Position numbers and translations under genes: made by a program | Shown here: one piece after another, positions 22,931 through 32,065 of the stretch | Position numbering within the stretch: the stretch's first letter is position 1 | Layout of the letters: every line of letters begins with the position of its first letter | Notes under the pieces: model-generated | Database searches by the model: none | Told to the model about the DNA's origin: nothing | The model's input: only the letters and a program-made list of their open reading frames with translations | Assembly: GCA_025350325.1 (NCBI GenBank) | Contig: JANXYB010000028.1 | Location: 1-37,431 of the forward strand | Length of the DNA stretch: 37,431 nt | Direction: 5' to 3' | DNA from: Acidobacteriaceae bacterium | GTDB taxonomy: Bacteria > Acidobacteriota > Terriglobia > Terriglobales > Acidobacteriaceae

Positions 22931-23006
22931 TGGTGGAGCTGAGCGGGATCGAACCGCTGGCCTCCTCGTTGCGAACGAGGCGCTCTCCCAGCTGAGCTAC
23001 AGCCCC
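22931..23006 (-). tRNA. tRNA-Ala (anticodon CGC)
   Basis: The minus strand folds as a complete tRNA. The acceptor stem is GGGGCTG/CAGCTCC, with the G3-U70 wobble that identifies alanine tRNAs. The D arm is GCTCAGCTGGGAGAGC. The anticodon stem CCTCG/CGAGG encloses the loop TTCGCAA, giving anticodon CGC, which reads GCG. The T arm AGCGG-TTCGATC-CCGCT carries the conserved TTCGA, and CCA is encoded. No intron is seen. Confidence 0.97.
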
Positions 23007-23111
23007 ACGACTTCTTTATCTTAGCAGCGAGCACTAAATCGGGAAAGGCGCGACCAGATTTCTCCGGTGTGCATTTCCCCTTATCCAAAGCCAGGCGTTG
23101 CGGGCGGATTG

Positions 23112-23133
23112 AGGCGCAGGCAGAGCTGCGCCT
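23112..23133. terminator. Short hairpin downstream of rho
   Basis: AGGCGCAG and CTGCGCCT (8 bp, perfect) enclose a 6-nt loop, 16 nt past the rho stop. A short T-rich run follows on the plus strand only, so the direction of termination is unsure. Confidence 0.4.
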
Positions 23134-23149
23134 TTCTAACCCATGGTGG

Positions 23150-24400
23150 CTATAACTGGTTCATGTTGGCCAGGAATTCGGCGTTGTTGCGCACTTTTTC
23201 GAGGCGGCTGATTAACAGTTCCATTGCTTCGACGGGAGACAACGGGTTGAGAACCTTGCGCAAGATCCAGATGCGCTGCAGGTCTTCCTTAGGAATGAGA
23301 AGCTCTTCTTTACGCGTGCCGGAGCGCTGGATGTCGATGGCCGGGAACACGCGCTTGTCGACAAGCTTGCGGTCCAGGATGATTTCCATGTTTCCGGTGC
23401 CTTTGAACTCTTCAAAAATGACTTCATCCATGCGCGAGCCGGTGTCGACGAGGGCGGTGGCGATGATAGTAAGCGAGCCGCCTTCTTCAATATTGCGGGC
23501 TGCGCCAAAAAAGCGTTTCGGGCGTTGCAGAGCGTTGGAATCGACGCCGCCCGATAGCACCTTGCCCGATGGAGGCACGATGGTGTTATAGGCACGGGCG
23601 AGACGAGTGATGGAGTCGAGCAGAATCACGACGTCGCGCTTGTGTTCAACAAGACGCTTGGCCTTTTCGATTACCATTTCGGCGACCTGTACGTGGCGCG
23701 CCGCAGGCTCATCGAATGTGGAGCTGATGACTTCACCCTTTACCGATCTCTGCATGTCGGTGACTTCTTCCGGGCGCTCGTCGATGAGCAGGACAATCAG
23801 AACCACTTCGGGATGATTGGTGGTGACCGAATTAGCAATCGACTGCAGCAACATGGTCTTGCCGGTACGAGGGGGAGCGACGATTAGGCCGCGCTGGCCC
23901 TTGCCTACGGGCGTCAGCAAGTCCATCACGCGGCCACTGGTGGCCTCGCGCACGGTCTCCATCTTGATGCGTTCCTGGGGATAGAGAGGCGTGAGATTGT
24001 CGAAAAGGATCTTGTTGCGCGTCTCCTCAGGCGACTCGAAGTTGATGGCCTCGATCTTGACGAGGGCGAAGTACTTTTCACCTTCGTGCGGCGGTCGAAC
24101 ATTGCCGCTGATCGAGTCACCGGTCTTGAGATCGAACTTTCGAATCTGCGATGGGGATACGTAAATGTCGTCGGGACCGGGCAGATAGTTGTAATCGGGA
24201 GAGCGCAAAAAGCCGTAGCCGTCGGGGAGTATTTCGAGTACGCCTTCGGCAAAAATGTGGCCTTCTTTTTCGCTCTGGGCCTGAAGAATCTTGAAGATCA
24301 GGTCCTGCTTGCGGAGGCCGCTTGCGCCCGGGATTTCCAAAGTGCGCGCAATACGGCTCAGTTCCGTAATGTTTTTTTCTTTTAGTTCGGAGATCGTCAT
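23150..24400 (-). CDS. rho: Transcription termination factor Rho
   Basis: A hexameric RNA helicase that ends transcription at Rho-dependent sites. The Rho_N helical part ([20 protein letters not shown]) is followed by the RNA-binding cold-shock-like domain ([20 protein letters not shown]) and the ATPase core. The core carries P-loop [20 protein letters not shown], Walker [18 protein letters not shown], the Q-loop/R-loop area [20 protein letters not shown] and [20 protein letters not shown]. The length of 416 aa is close to E. coli Rho (419). ATG 24400 has AGGTGA about 4 nt upstream; the longer frame to 24508 lacks homology. No insertion domain of the kind seen in some Rho proteins is present. 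Confidence 0.97.
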   Translation of the reverse strand: MTISELKEKNITELSRIARTLEIPGASGLRKQDLIFKILQAQSEKEGHIFAEGVLEILPDGYGFLRSPDYNYLPGPDDIYVSPSQIRKFDLKTGDSISGNVRPPHEGEKYFALVKIEAINFESPEETRNKILFDNLTPLYPQERIKMETVREATSGRVMDLLTPVGKGQRGLIVAPPRTGKTMLLQSIANSVTTNHPEVVLIVLLIDERPEEVTDMQRSVKGEVISSTFDEPAARHVQVAEMVIEKAKRLVEHKRDVVILLDSITRLARAYNTIVPPSGKVLSGGVDSNALQRPKRFFGAARNIEEGGSLTIIATALVDTGSRMDEVIFEEFKGTGNMEIILDRKLVDKRVFPAIDIQRSGTRKEELLIPKEDLQRIWILRKVLNPLSPVEAMELLISRLEKVRNNAEFLANMNQL

Positions 24401-25131
24401 GTTCACCTGCGAAATTTGGGGAGGGATGGGTGTAATGGAGGATCCGAGAGGGGAAGTACTCCCGGAACAATAGGCGGGGTTTTGAGTTGCGGTCGGCGTG
24501 GACCGCATTGCTAAACTTCCCTAACTCAAGTGGAGTGCAGAAACGCCGGGAGTGAGCGGCTGAATGGTGGCGCCGCTAAACATTTTGCTTAACTCACATA
24601 ATAGTACAGGAAGATACCACTAAGCTGCGCGGCGCGTTTCGACTGGCCGAGGGGCCGGAGAAGACGTCCGCGCTAGGGAACCCGGGTTAGTAGAGTGAAA
24701 ACGCACAAAAACATCGTTTGCAGTGTCCTGCAAGCGCGAGGTCGGTTTATGGAGTTTTCGGGTTGCTTTGCTGGCCAGCTGACAAAGTTGGTATCGATTA
24801 GACACATGAGAGAGTGCACCAAAGACTAAATTAGAACGCATTACAGATTTTCCTTCCAGTATCCACCACCCATCTCTGTGTCCAGGGCAGTGCTGTTGTA
24901 ATTTTGCGTGGAAACCGAGGCGTAGACGGCTCTGTTCTTCCATTTAGACGCACAAAATGTGCACTAAGTTGAAAAAAATATTTCACTAGATCAACTGCCA
25001 GGGGCTCCGATGTTGACAACCCAGATTGCCACCGAAAGCATCATGCACCGGGTGTACTTCGTCCCGATGAGCAAAAATGCTCAGGGGCATCAATTAATCA
25101 CCATTTGAGCACGGTCATGGTGGAGTGCCGA
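24401..25131. other. Long intergenic region between rho and yifB, no gene supported
   Basis: About 730 bp. The open frames here (for example 24620-24943 on the minus strand) have no recognisable motifs and no ribosome sites. A small perfect hairpin (TGAGCA-AAAA-TGCTCA, 25068-25083) lies 48 bp past the yifB stop and may be a weak end signal. The part next to rho presumably holds the rho promoter and leader, but I could not place convincing boxes. Confidence 0.5.
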
Positions 25132-26691
25132 TTACGCCCAATAACTTCTGTCGAGGGTACGGTATTGGATGGCCTCAGCTAAATGAGACACGGCTAGATT
25201 CTCCGCCCCCTCAAGATCGGCAATGGTTCGAGCCACTTTGAGGATGCGGTCGTGGGCGCGCGCGGTGAGACCCTGCTGCTGCATCGCTCGCTCTAGCAGG
25301 CGCTCGGCGTCGGCACCTAATTCGCAATGAATACGAATCTGGCGTGTGTTCAATTGGGCATTGGCGTAGATTTTTTCGCCAAACTTCTTGAAGCGCTGTC
25401 GTTGCCGCTCGCGGGCCGCCATAACGCGGGCGCGAATCTCGGCTGAGCCTTCAGCGGCGGCTCCGCCTCGCAGCTCTTTATATTGAACGGCCGGCACCTC
25501 TATATGGATATCGATTCGGTCTAATAGGGGGCCGGAAATCTTGGCAACATAACGCTGAATCATGGGAGGGGTGCACATGCACTCCCGTGACTTGTCATTG
25601 AAGTAGCCGCACGGGCAGGGATTCATTGCCGCCGCGAGCATAAAACGTGCCGGAAATGTCAGCGACATCGAGGCGCGTGCGATGGTGACGGTATGGTCTT
25701 CGAGTGGCTGACGCATCACCTCGAGCACGTTGCGCGGAAATTCAGGCAGCTCGTCGAGAAAGAGAAGCCCGTTGTGCGCCAGGGAAACTTCGCCCGGGCG
25801 GGGGATGATTCCGCCGCCGATCAGGCCGGCATCGGAGATGGTGTGATGCGGAGACCGGAAAGGCCGCTGCGTTACTAACCCCGCCGCGGCATCGAGAACA
25901 CCGGCGACAGAGTGAATTTTCGTGGTCTCAAGAGCCTCTTCAAAAGTGAGCGGAGCAAGGATCGAAGGCAGCCGCTTGGCGAGCATCGTCTTGCCGGAGC
26001 CGGGCGGCCCGATCATGAGAATGTTGTGACTGCCGGCTGCCGCCACTTCCAATGCACGCTTGGCGGTTTGCTGACCGCGCACATCTTTGAAGTCGACAGA
26101 GAAATGATGTAGCTCGCCCAACAAGTTTTCAGTACACACCCGGAATGGCTCTCGCTGAATGACGCCGACCACCGAGGAGTTGAGCAATTCAAGAACGTCG
26201 AGCAGGGAACTGACGGGGTAGACGTTGACGCCCTCAACGACGGCCGCTTCGGTGGCGTTGGCGGCAGGCAAGATCAGGTTCGCGATATTTTTTTCGCGTG
26301 CGAGGATCGCAATGGGCAGCATGCCGGGCACGGAGCGAACGCTGCCGTCCAAGCCAAGTTCTCCGACCAGCAGGAAGCGTTCAAGGTTGTCGACACGGAG
26401 CGCGCCATAGGCCCCTAAGATTCCAATCGCGATGGGGAGATCGAATCCCGAGCCTTCTTTCTTCAAGTCGGCGGGCGCCAGGTTGATGGTGATGTGCGTG
26501 GGCGGAATCAAGTAGCCGGAATTCTTTATGGCGGCGCGTACGCGATCGCGGCTCTCGCGGACCGCGGCATCGGGCAGGCCCACGGTGTGAAAGACATCTT
26601 TTTCTGCAACCACGCCGCTGTAGTCAACCTCAACGTCAATGAGGTTGGCATCGATTCCATAGACAGCAGCGCTGAGAGCTTTGAACAGCAT
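25132..26691 (-). CDS. comM: YifB/ComM family Mg-chelatase-like AAA+ ATPase
   Basis: A hexameric AAA+ protein. The ComM branch promotes branch migration of heteroduplex DNA during natural transformation. The N-terminal Lon-S5-like domain (about residues 1-170) includes [20 protein letters not shown] and [17 protein letters not shown]. The AAA core carries Walker [38 protein letters not shown], Walker [21 protein letters not shown] and the Cys cluster [20 protein letters not shown]. The C-terminal lid ends at [14 protein letters not shown]. The length of 519 aa is usual. ATG 26691 is the family start, although upstream frame extends to 26751 and the ribosome site is weak. It is divergent from sdaA. 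Confidence 0.95.
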   Translation of the reverse strand: MLFKALSAAVYGIDANLIDVEVDYSGVVAEKDVFHTVGLPDAAVRESRDRVRAAIKNSGYLIPPTHITINLAPADLKKEGSGFDLPIAIGILGAYGALRVDNLERFLLVGELGLDGSVRSVPGMLPIAILAREKNIANLILPAANATEAAVVEGVNVYPVSSLLDVLELLNSSVVGVIQREPFRVCTENLLGELHHFSVDFKDVRGQQTAKRALEVAAAGSHNILMIGPPGSGKTMLAKRLPSILAPLTFEEALETTKIHSVAGVLDAAAGLVTQRPFRSPHHTISDAGLIGGGIIPRPGEVSLAHNGLLFLDELPEFPRNVLEVMRQPLEDHTVTIARASMSLTFPARFMLAAAMNPCPCGYFNDKSRECMCTPPMIQRYVAKISGPLLDRIDIHIEVPAVQYKELRGGAAAEGSAEIRARVMAARERQRQRFKKFGEKIYANAQLNTRQIRIHCELGADAERLLERAMQQQGLTARAHDRILKVARTIADLEGAENLAVSHLAEAIQYRTLDRSYWA

Positions 26692-26826
26692 GGGATGATT
26701 GCCTGCGAGTTTATCATTCAAAAAGCGCACCCGGCTGTGACCGATGAACACCGGATAATTGAAATGCTAAGCTCTGCGTTGCCATCGTAATGCGGTGGTG
26801 GCCAGCCCGCACGGCAGTCGCCACGC

Positions 26827-26832
26827 TACAAT
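26827..26832 (+). promoter_or_regulatory. Candidate -10 box of sdaA
   Basis: TACAAT ends 6 nt before the GTG start of sdaA, which lacks a ribosome site. No convincing -35 box was found. It fits a leaderless transcript. Confidence 0.4.
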
Positions 26833-26838
26833 CTGTGC

Positions 26839-28266
26839 GTGACTACGAGTTTGTTCGATCTGTACAAAATTGGAGTTGGGCCCTCCAGTTCGCACACCAT
26901 GGGGCCAATGCGGGCGGCGTGCCGATTTGCGCGAGAACTCGAAACTCGCAGTGTTCTGCGGCGAGCCGAGCGCGTGCTGGTCACTTTGTATGGGTCGCTT
27001 GCTTTAACAGGATTGGGGCACGGTACGGACCGCGCTGTGCTGCTCGGCCTGGCTGGAAATGAACCTGCATGCATTGATCCCGCAGCTATCGAATCGACCG
27101 TGGCGGAAATACGATCACAAAAGCAGCTCAAGTTAGGCGGAACGCGGACCATTTCATTTGACGAGAGCAACGATCTGCTCTTTGAGCGCGCGATCATGTT
27201 TCCTCCCGGCGCTCGCACGCAGCACCCTAACGGTCTGCGACTCACGGCGTACGATTCCGCAGGATCGGCGCTCGATGAGCGGACATTTTTCTCTATCGGC
27301 GGCGGGTTCATCGTAGAAGACGGAGCGGAAACGCTATCGGCAGGCCAGCCGGAGGTACAGCTTCCGTATCCCTTCCATAGTGCCGCGGAATTGCTTGCGA
27401 CAGCGCAAACTCATTCACTCTCGATCGACCAGGTCATGTTTGCGAATGAATGTGCGCGTGTACGAAGCGCCGAAAGCAGTGAGAGCGAGGCGTCGATTCA
27501 GAGCCGCATCTTTGCTGGCATAGATACGATCTGGCAGACCATGAAGGATTGTGTGGAGCGCGGCATTGCGACCGAAGGGATTCTGCCGGGCGGATTGAAT
27601 GTACGGCGGCGTGCGCATGGGCTGGCCGAACGCTTGCGCGAAAAAGAGATGAGTGGGCTGGCGCGCGATCCTCTATCGCCGCTTGACTGGGTCACGGTTT
27701 ATGCCATGGCAGTCAATGAAGAGAATGCCGCTGGCGGTCGCGTAGTAACCGCGCCGACCAATGGCGCTGCCGGCGTGGTACCTGCGGTGGCGCGATATTA
27801 TGAGCGCTTCATTCCCGGCTCGGACCACGGGGGAGTGATGCGTTTCTTTCTCACCTCGGCGGCGATCGGCATCCTTTATAAAGAGAACGCGTCAATCAGC
27901 GGTGCTGAAGTTGGATGCCAGGGAGAAGTGGGCGTAGCTTGCTCAATGGCTGCGGGTGGATTGACTGCGGCGCTCGGCGGAACCAATGGGCAAGTCGAAC
28001 ATGCCGCTGAGATCGCCATGGAGCACAACCTGGGGATGACTTGCGATCCGATCGGCGGTCTGGTGCAAATTCCGTGCATCGAGCGCAACGCGATGGGCGC
28101 GGTAAAGGCGGTGCATGCATCGCGTATCGCACTGAGCGAGTCGGAAGAACATAAAGTGTCGCTCGACCAGGTCATTCGCACCATGTATCTGACTGGCCTC
28201 GATATGCAGTCGCGCTACAAGGAAACCAGCCTCGCCGGGCTAGCGTTGAATATTATCGAATGCTGA
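26839..28266 (+). CDS. sdaA: L-serine ammonia-lyase (iron-sulfur, single chain)
   Basis: Deaminates L-serine to pyruvate and ammonia in the cytoplasm. The N-terminal beta domain begins [20 protein letters not shown] and the catalytic alpha domain includes [20 protein letters not shown]. The cysteines expected for the [4Fe-4S] cluster are present in [17 protein letters not shown] and [20 protein letters not shown]. The length of 475 aa fits the single-chain proteobacterial type rather than the two-subunit Firmicute type. The GTG start has no ribosome site but a -10-like TACAAT just upstream. The cluster makes the enzyme oxygen-sensitive. It is followed 48 bp later by a CPBP protease gene on the same strand. 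Confidence 0.96.
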   Translation: MTTSLFDLYKIGVGPSSSHTMGPMRAACRFARELETRSVLRRAERVLVTLYGSLALTGLGHGTDRAVLLGLAGNEPACIDPAAIESTVAEIRSQKQLKLGGTRTISFDESNDLLFERAIMFPPGARTQHPNGLRLTAYDSAGSALDERTFFSIGGGFIVEDGAETLSAGQPEVQLPYPFHSAAELLATAQTHSLSIDQVMFANECARVRSAESSESEASIQSRIFAGIDTIWQTMKDCVERGIATEGILPGGLNVRRRAHGLAERLREKEMSGLARDPLSPLDWVTVYAMAVNEENAAGGRVVTAPTNGAAGVVPAVARYYERFIPGSDHGGVMRFFLTSAAIGILYKENASISGAEVGCQGEVGVACSMAAGGLTAALGGTNGQVEHAAEIAMEHNLGMTCDPIGGLVQIPCIERNAMGAVKAVHASRIALSESEEHKVSLDQVIRTMYLTGLDMQSRYKETSLAGLALNIIEC

Positions 28267-28314
28267 GCAAGCGGATTTGTTCAGGCGCCTGGTGCAGACT
28301 CATTATGAGTTGAG

Positions 28315-29175
28315 ATGTATCTAAATGCCTTCCCGAGGGATACTCGATTGGAAATGACAGCGAACGACCTTTCCGGCGTGCCGCCATATGAAGGTCAACA
28401 GGAAGCCCCGTCCCAGCCGCTGGCGCTTGCACCGGTCTGGCATACGTTGGTTCTGATAGCTTTCATTCTTTCGGTCTCGCTGCGCGGGGTGTATCGGCAT
28501 CCGGGCGAGGGTTCACCGAACCGGCTAATCACATATGGCGTGACTGCTCTGCTTGAATTCGCCATGGTCGCTTGGGTCGCATTTGGGTTGCGCCTCAGAA
28601 GGATTTCTTTGCGATCACTGTTTGGATCGGTTCCCACCGACATTCGTTCCATTGCGTTCGACGTCGGCATTGCATTCATTTTCTGGATCGGATCGCTTCT
28701 GGTGTTAGCGACAATGGCCATTGCGTGGATCGGTGTTGAGAACGCGGTGACCCATCTACACGCTCCTGTGCATGCCGGACAGCCATCAACACCTGACCAG
28801 AAGCAAAAGCAGGCAGTGAACGCTGTGTTGCAACTGGCGCCATCGAACGCGAAGGAAGTAGCGGGTTGGGTCTTGCTTTGCGTCTTGGTCGGTATCGCGG
28901 AAGAGCTGATATTTCGCGGCTATCTGCAACGTCAGTTCAGTGCATGGGGGCGTGGCCATGCAGCAGTAGGCGTGGTGTTCTCAGCTTTGATCTTTGGCGG
29001 CGCGCACGGCTATGAGGGTATGCGAAGCATGTTCCTGCTATCAATCTTCGGTTCACTTTTCAGCTTGCTTGCGCTTTTTCGCCGCAGCTTGCGCGCGGGA
29101 ATTTTTGCGCATAGCTTTCACGATCTCATCGCTGGATTGACACTCGCGATTCTCCATTCGCGTCACGTCGTTTGA
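28315..29175 (+). CDS. CPBP family intramembrane glutamic endopeptidase
   Basis: A 286-aa membrane protein of the CAAX protease/bacteriocin-processing (CPBP, Abi) family. The soluble N-terminus is about 40 residues and about six to eight helices follow. The three family motifs are complete: EELIFRGYLQRQF (EExxxR), ALIFGGAHGYEG (FxxxH) and FAHSFHDLIAG (HxxxD). These bind or activate water for peptide cleavage within the membrane. Bacterial members process peptides or give bacteriocin immunity, but the substrate here is unknown, with no bacteriocin gene in sight. ATG 28354 (MTANDLSG) is an alternative start. No clear ribosome site precedes either. Confidence 0.9.
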   Translation: MYLNAFPRDTRLEMTANDLSGVPPYEGQQEAPSQPLALAPVWHTLVLIAFILSVSLRGVYRHPGEGSPNRLITYGVTALLEFAMVAWVAFGLRLRRISLRSLFGSVPTDIRSIAFDVGIAFIFWIGSLLVLATMAIAWIGVENAVTHLHAPVHAGQPSTPDQKQKQAVNAVLQLAPSNAKEVAGWVLLCVLVGIAEELIFRGYLQRQFSAWGRGHAAVGVVFSALIFGGAHGYEGMRSMFLLSIFGSLFSLLALFRRSLRAGIFAHSFHDLIAGLTLAILHSRHVV

Positions 29176-29247
29176 TATTGATGAGCTGTTCGCGATGAGC
29201 ATCGAAAAAATTGTTGCCACTTTTTCCACTCCATCATCGTTTTTTGC

Positions 29248-29276
29248 TTGACACTGCTCATCGATAAATCTATACA
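29248..29276 (+). promoter_or_regulatory. Strong sigma-70 promoter of the Lys/Ala mini-gene
   Basis: Perfect TTGACA (29248-29253), a 17-bp spacer and TATACA (29271-29276). This is the best-matching promoter in the window. The predicted leader is about 57 nt and contains an imperfect TTGCA...TGCAA palindrome. Confidence 0.75.
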
Positions 29277-29339
29277 TTCTTCAACTGCAACATTTGTTGC
29301 AGACGTCGATGCAAACCATCGAAAAGGGAGAATAGGCAA

Positions 29340-29411
29340 ATGGCAACCAAGAAAGCAGCCAAGAAGGCACCCGCGAAGAAGGCCGTGAAGAAAGCCGCCA
29401 AAAAGAAGTAA
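29340..29411 (+). CDS. 23-aa Lys/Ala-rich basic mini-protein (histone H1-like composition)
   Basis: A short gene encoding 23 residues that begins MATKKAAKKAPAKK and continues with more KKA units to a Lys-Lys-Lys end. Only Lys, Ala, Pro, Val, Thr and Met occur, and 12 of 23 residues are lysine. The composition and the PAKKA units are those of bacterial histone H1-like tails (AlgP/Hc1-type), which bind DNA or RNA through charge. Expression signals are unusually complete: a consensus promoter, AGGGAG 9 nt before the ATG, and a perfect 17-bp hairpin 21 nt after the stop. The codons alternate AAG and AAA and GCC, GCA and GCG, so it is not a simple nucleotide repeat. It is too short for default gene finders. 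The function is inferred; it could also be a leader peptide or a degenerate tail. Confidence 0.7.
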   Translation: MATKKAAKKAPAKKAVKKAAKKK

Positions 29412-29432
29412 CGGGTCATCCAACCAAAAGGC

Positions 29433-29470
29433 AACACTTCGGGGGACGCGCAAGCGTCCCCCGAAGTGTT
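29433..29470 (+). terminator. Perfect 17-bp hairpin with GCAA tetraloop
   Basis: The arms 29433-29449 and 29454-29470 are perfectly complementary over 17 bp and close a GCAA (GNRA) loop. No long T-run follows. It ends the mini-gene transcript 21 nt after the stop codon or stabilises its 3' end. Confidence 0.8.
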
Positions 29471-29519
29471 TGTGGTGAAGGAATAGACTTTTTCGCTGAA
29501 AGGTGCATGAATACAGGGT

Positions 29520-30263
29520 ATGACGCGTCGTCGCTGGATTGCTGAACATTGGGATGAAGCTACCGCAACCTTGGTGGGTGCGCAGGCGGAACATATGACA
29601 CGCGTGCTGCGAGCACAGGTCGGCACAGAAGCGGATGTAATTGCGGGCGGTCATGTTTTCCACGCGGTGGTCGCAGCAGTCGTCGATGCACATGGCAGCA
29701 GCGAGGTCCGCTTCAATCTCATAGCTGAACTCGATTCCGCTCCAGCGCTACCCGTTACGCTGGTAATGTGCATCTACAAGTTTGACCACATGGAGTGGGC
29801 GATTGAAAAGGCAACTGAGTTGGGTGTCTCATCCGTTGCGCCGGTGATTGCGCGCCGGACCGAGAAGCACTTGGCGCTAGCGGCCGAAAAGCGTGTTGAA
29901 CGATGGCGGCGCATTGCGCATGAGGCGGCGCAACAGTCACGCCGTTCTGACGTTCCTTTAATTCACGATCCGATGGCGCTGGCTGAGCGCGTACGGGCAG
30001 CCTCGTCAGCCACGCGATTGGTTCTGGCAGAGCAGGAGCGCTCCACTACCCTGCGCACGGCACTTGAAGAATCCATTGCTGCGGCCGGCAGTGAAATGGC
30101 AACGCTGGAAATTGCGATTGGACCCGAAGGCGGATGGGCTCCCGAGGAAGAAGCGCTCTTTGATGCCAACGGCTGGCGCGCTGTTTCGCTGGGGCCGCGT
30201 ATTCTGCGGGCAGAGACGGCGGCGATTGCCGCGCTGTCGGTAGTGGCCTCTCAGCTGGAGTAA
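29520..30263 (+). CDS. rsmE: 16S rRNA (uracil1498-N3)-methyltransferase RsmE
   Basis: A SPOUT-class enzyme that methylates N3 of U1498 in 16S rRNA of the small subunit. The N-terminal PUA-like domain (about residues 1-70) includes HMTRVLRAQVGTEADVIAGG. The knotted SPOUT domain includes YKFDHMEWAIEKATELGVSS, VAPVIARRTEKH, WRRIAHEAAQQSRRSDVPLI, IAIGPEGGWAPEEEALF and VSLGPRILRAETAAIAALSV, the last being the SAM-binding trefoil knot. The length of 247 aa is normal. The ATG has no strong ribosome site. Convergent with the dehydratase gene 32 bp beyond its stop. Confidence 0.96.
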   Translation: MTRRRWIAEHWDEATATLVGAQAEHMTRVLRAQVGTEADVIAGGHVFHAVVAAVVDAHGSSEVRFNLIAELDSAPALPVTLVMCIYKFDHMEWAIEKATELGVSSVAPVIARRTEKHLALAAEKRVERWRRIAHEAAQQSRRSDVPLIHDPMALAERVRAASSATRLVLAEQERSTTLRTALEESIAAAGSEMATLEIAIGPEGGWAPEEEALFDANGWRAVSLGPRILRAETAAIAALSVVASQLE

Positions 30264-30295
30264 ATGTGTCCGCGGTTGGCGCGAATCCTATTCGG

Positions 30296-31942
30296 CTACA
30301 GAGAGACTCCGCGCTTCCAAGGAATGAAGTCGTTCTGCCCTAGCGATTCAGCCTTGGTGAGCCGCTGGCCGTTTGCCACTTCGATGCAAAGCTCTAACAA
30401 TTTCTGTGCGCAAGCGGGGATCGTTGTTTCGCCGGTGACGATGCCGCCGGCATCAAAGTCTATGATGTCGGCCATGCGCTCAGCCAAAGTGGAGTTGGTG
30501 GCGATTTTAATCACCGGCGCGACGGGGTTGCCGGTGGGGGTACCAAGTCCAGTGGTGAAAAGCACTAGATTCGCCCCGGCCCCAGCCTGTGCTGTAACGC
30601 ATTCGACATCGTTGCCGGGCGTGCAAAGCAGATTCAAGCCTGGAGTAGTTGCGAACTGGGGAAAGTCGAGCACATCGCGAATTGGCGAAACGCCCCCCTT
30701 GCGTGCAGCTCCCGCTGACTTGATGGCATCGGTGATCAGGCCGTCTTCGATGTTGCCTGGCGACGGATTCATCTCGAAACCGGAATGCACCGCCTTGGCG
30801 CGCGCCGAGTAAGCCTGCATCAAATCAAAAAATCGCTGGGCCAGTTCATCGGTAGCGCAGCGATTGATCAATTCCTGCTCGACGCCGTGTAATTCAGGAA
30901 ACTCACTAAGCAGCGTCTTGCCCCCGACACCGACGAGCAGGTCCGAAATGTATCCGATCGCAGGATTGGCGGAGATGCCGCTGAATCCATCAGAGCCTCC
31001 ACACTTGAGTCCGATTGTGAGCGCGGACAGTGGTGCAGGTGCGCGCGTGATGCGATTTGCCTCGACCAGTCCAGCGAAAGTCTGATCGAGCGCTTCGGTC
31101 ATGAGCACCGTTTCGCGGCCCGATCGCTGCTGGTCAAAAACCAGCACGGGCTTACGCAGTTGAGGGTCACGCGCACGCAACTCGTCCATCAACATGCTAG
31201 CCTGCGCGTTTTGGCAGCCGAGGCTGAGCACGGTCGCACCGGCAACGTTGGGATGATGAATGTATCCGGCGAGCAAGCCGCAGAGCGCCTGCGCATCCTG
31301 GCGCGTGCCGCCGCAGCCGCCCTGGTGGGTTAAAAAGCGAATGCCATCGATGTTGGAAAAGACTCGTTCTGGCTGCGTTTGAAAGGTTTGAGCCGCAGCG
31401 CTCTGATCGCCGTTGGCTTGCTGCCGTAGGAGGTCGCGCACGTTTTGCCGCACGCGTGGCCGATAGCTGTTCTGAGCGCTGCCGTAGCCTAGTTCTTCTT
31501 CGAGTGCTTCTTTCATGCGCTCCACGTTACGGTTTTCGCAAAAAACCAGGGGCAAGACCAGCCAGTAGTTGCGCGTTCCCACCTGGCCGTCGGGGCGGTG
31601 ATACCCCATAAAAGTGCGATTAGTCCATGGCGAAGCATCAGGGAGCGCAAACGACACCGGATGACGATGGGCGGTATAAGCGCCGGCGCGATGGCGCACG
31701 TTGCGCGTCGACAGCAGCCCACCGCGTGGGATGCCCTCAGTCGCTTCACCCACGACCATGCCGTACATGAGCACGAGATCACCGGGCCGCATATCGACCA
31801 GCGCCATTTTGTGTTTGGCAGGAATGACTTGGGTGACCGGGCAGGTGGAATCGCCGAAGTGCGCGACAGATCCCGCGGCAAGTGGCGTGAGCGCAACCAG
31901 CACGTTGTCGCGAGGATCGAGTTGCAAGACTGTTTCCGCCAT
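30296..31942 (-). CDS. UxaA/GarD family altronate or galactarate dehydratase
   Basis: A sugar-acid dehydratase of about 548 aa. The N-terminal SAF domain (about residues 1-95) includes LALDPRDNVLVAL-like sequence and ends at the linker RPDGQVGTRNYWLVLPLVFC. The catalytic UxaA/GarD part carries THQGGCGGTRQDAQALCGLL, LSLGCQNAQASMLMDELR, LTIGLKCGGSDGFSGISANP and GLNLLCTPGNDVECVTAQAG, with Cys residues likely to bind iron. UxaA turns altronate into 2-keto-3-deoxygluconate; GarD acts on galactarate. The two cannot be separated from motifs alone. ATG 31942 has AAGGAC about 10 nt upstream. It is divergent from a zinc dehydrogenase (123 bp apart), suggesting a joint sugar-acid pathway. Confidence 0.92.
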   Translation of the reverse strand: MAETVLQLDPRDNVLVALTPLAAGSVAHFGDSTCPVTQVIPAKHKMALVDMRPGDLVLMYGMVVGEATEGIPRGGLLSTRNVRHRAGAYTAHRHPVSFALPDASPWTNRTFMGYHRPDGQVGTRNYWLVLPLVFCENRNVERMKEALEEELGYGSAQNSYRPRVRQNVRDLLRQQANGDQSAAAQTFQTQPERVFSNIDGIRFLTHQGGCGGTRQDAQALCGLLAGYIHHPNVAGATVLSLGCQNAQASMLMDELRARDPQLRKPVLVFDQQRSGRETVLMTEALDQTFAGLVEANRITRAPAPLSALTIGLKCGGSDGFSGISANPAIGYISDLLVGVGGKTLLSEFPELHGVEQELINRCATDELAQRFFDLMQAYSARAKAVHSGFEMNPSPGNIEDGLITDAIKSAGAARKGGVSPIRDVLDFPQFATTPGLNLLCTPGNDVECVTAQAGAGANLVLFTTGLGTPTGNPVAPVIKIATNSTLAERMADIIDFDAGGIVTGETTIPACAQKLLELCIEVANGQRLTKAESLGQNDFIPWKRGVSL

Positions 31943-32065
31943 GGAGTGGTTGTCCTTGAATCTTCGCGACGAGCAAATCGCTAGAGGCAAGGATACAACT
32001 TGGCGATTGAGTGGGATACGCCACGCTGATCTATCATCGGAGAATTCAACGGAGGACACGCCGGA

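Noticed and set aside
24620..24943. Minus-strand frame of 107 aa between rho and yifB
   Set aside because: No family motif, no ribosome site and unusual codon use; treated as non-coding.
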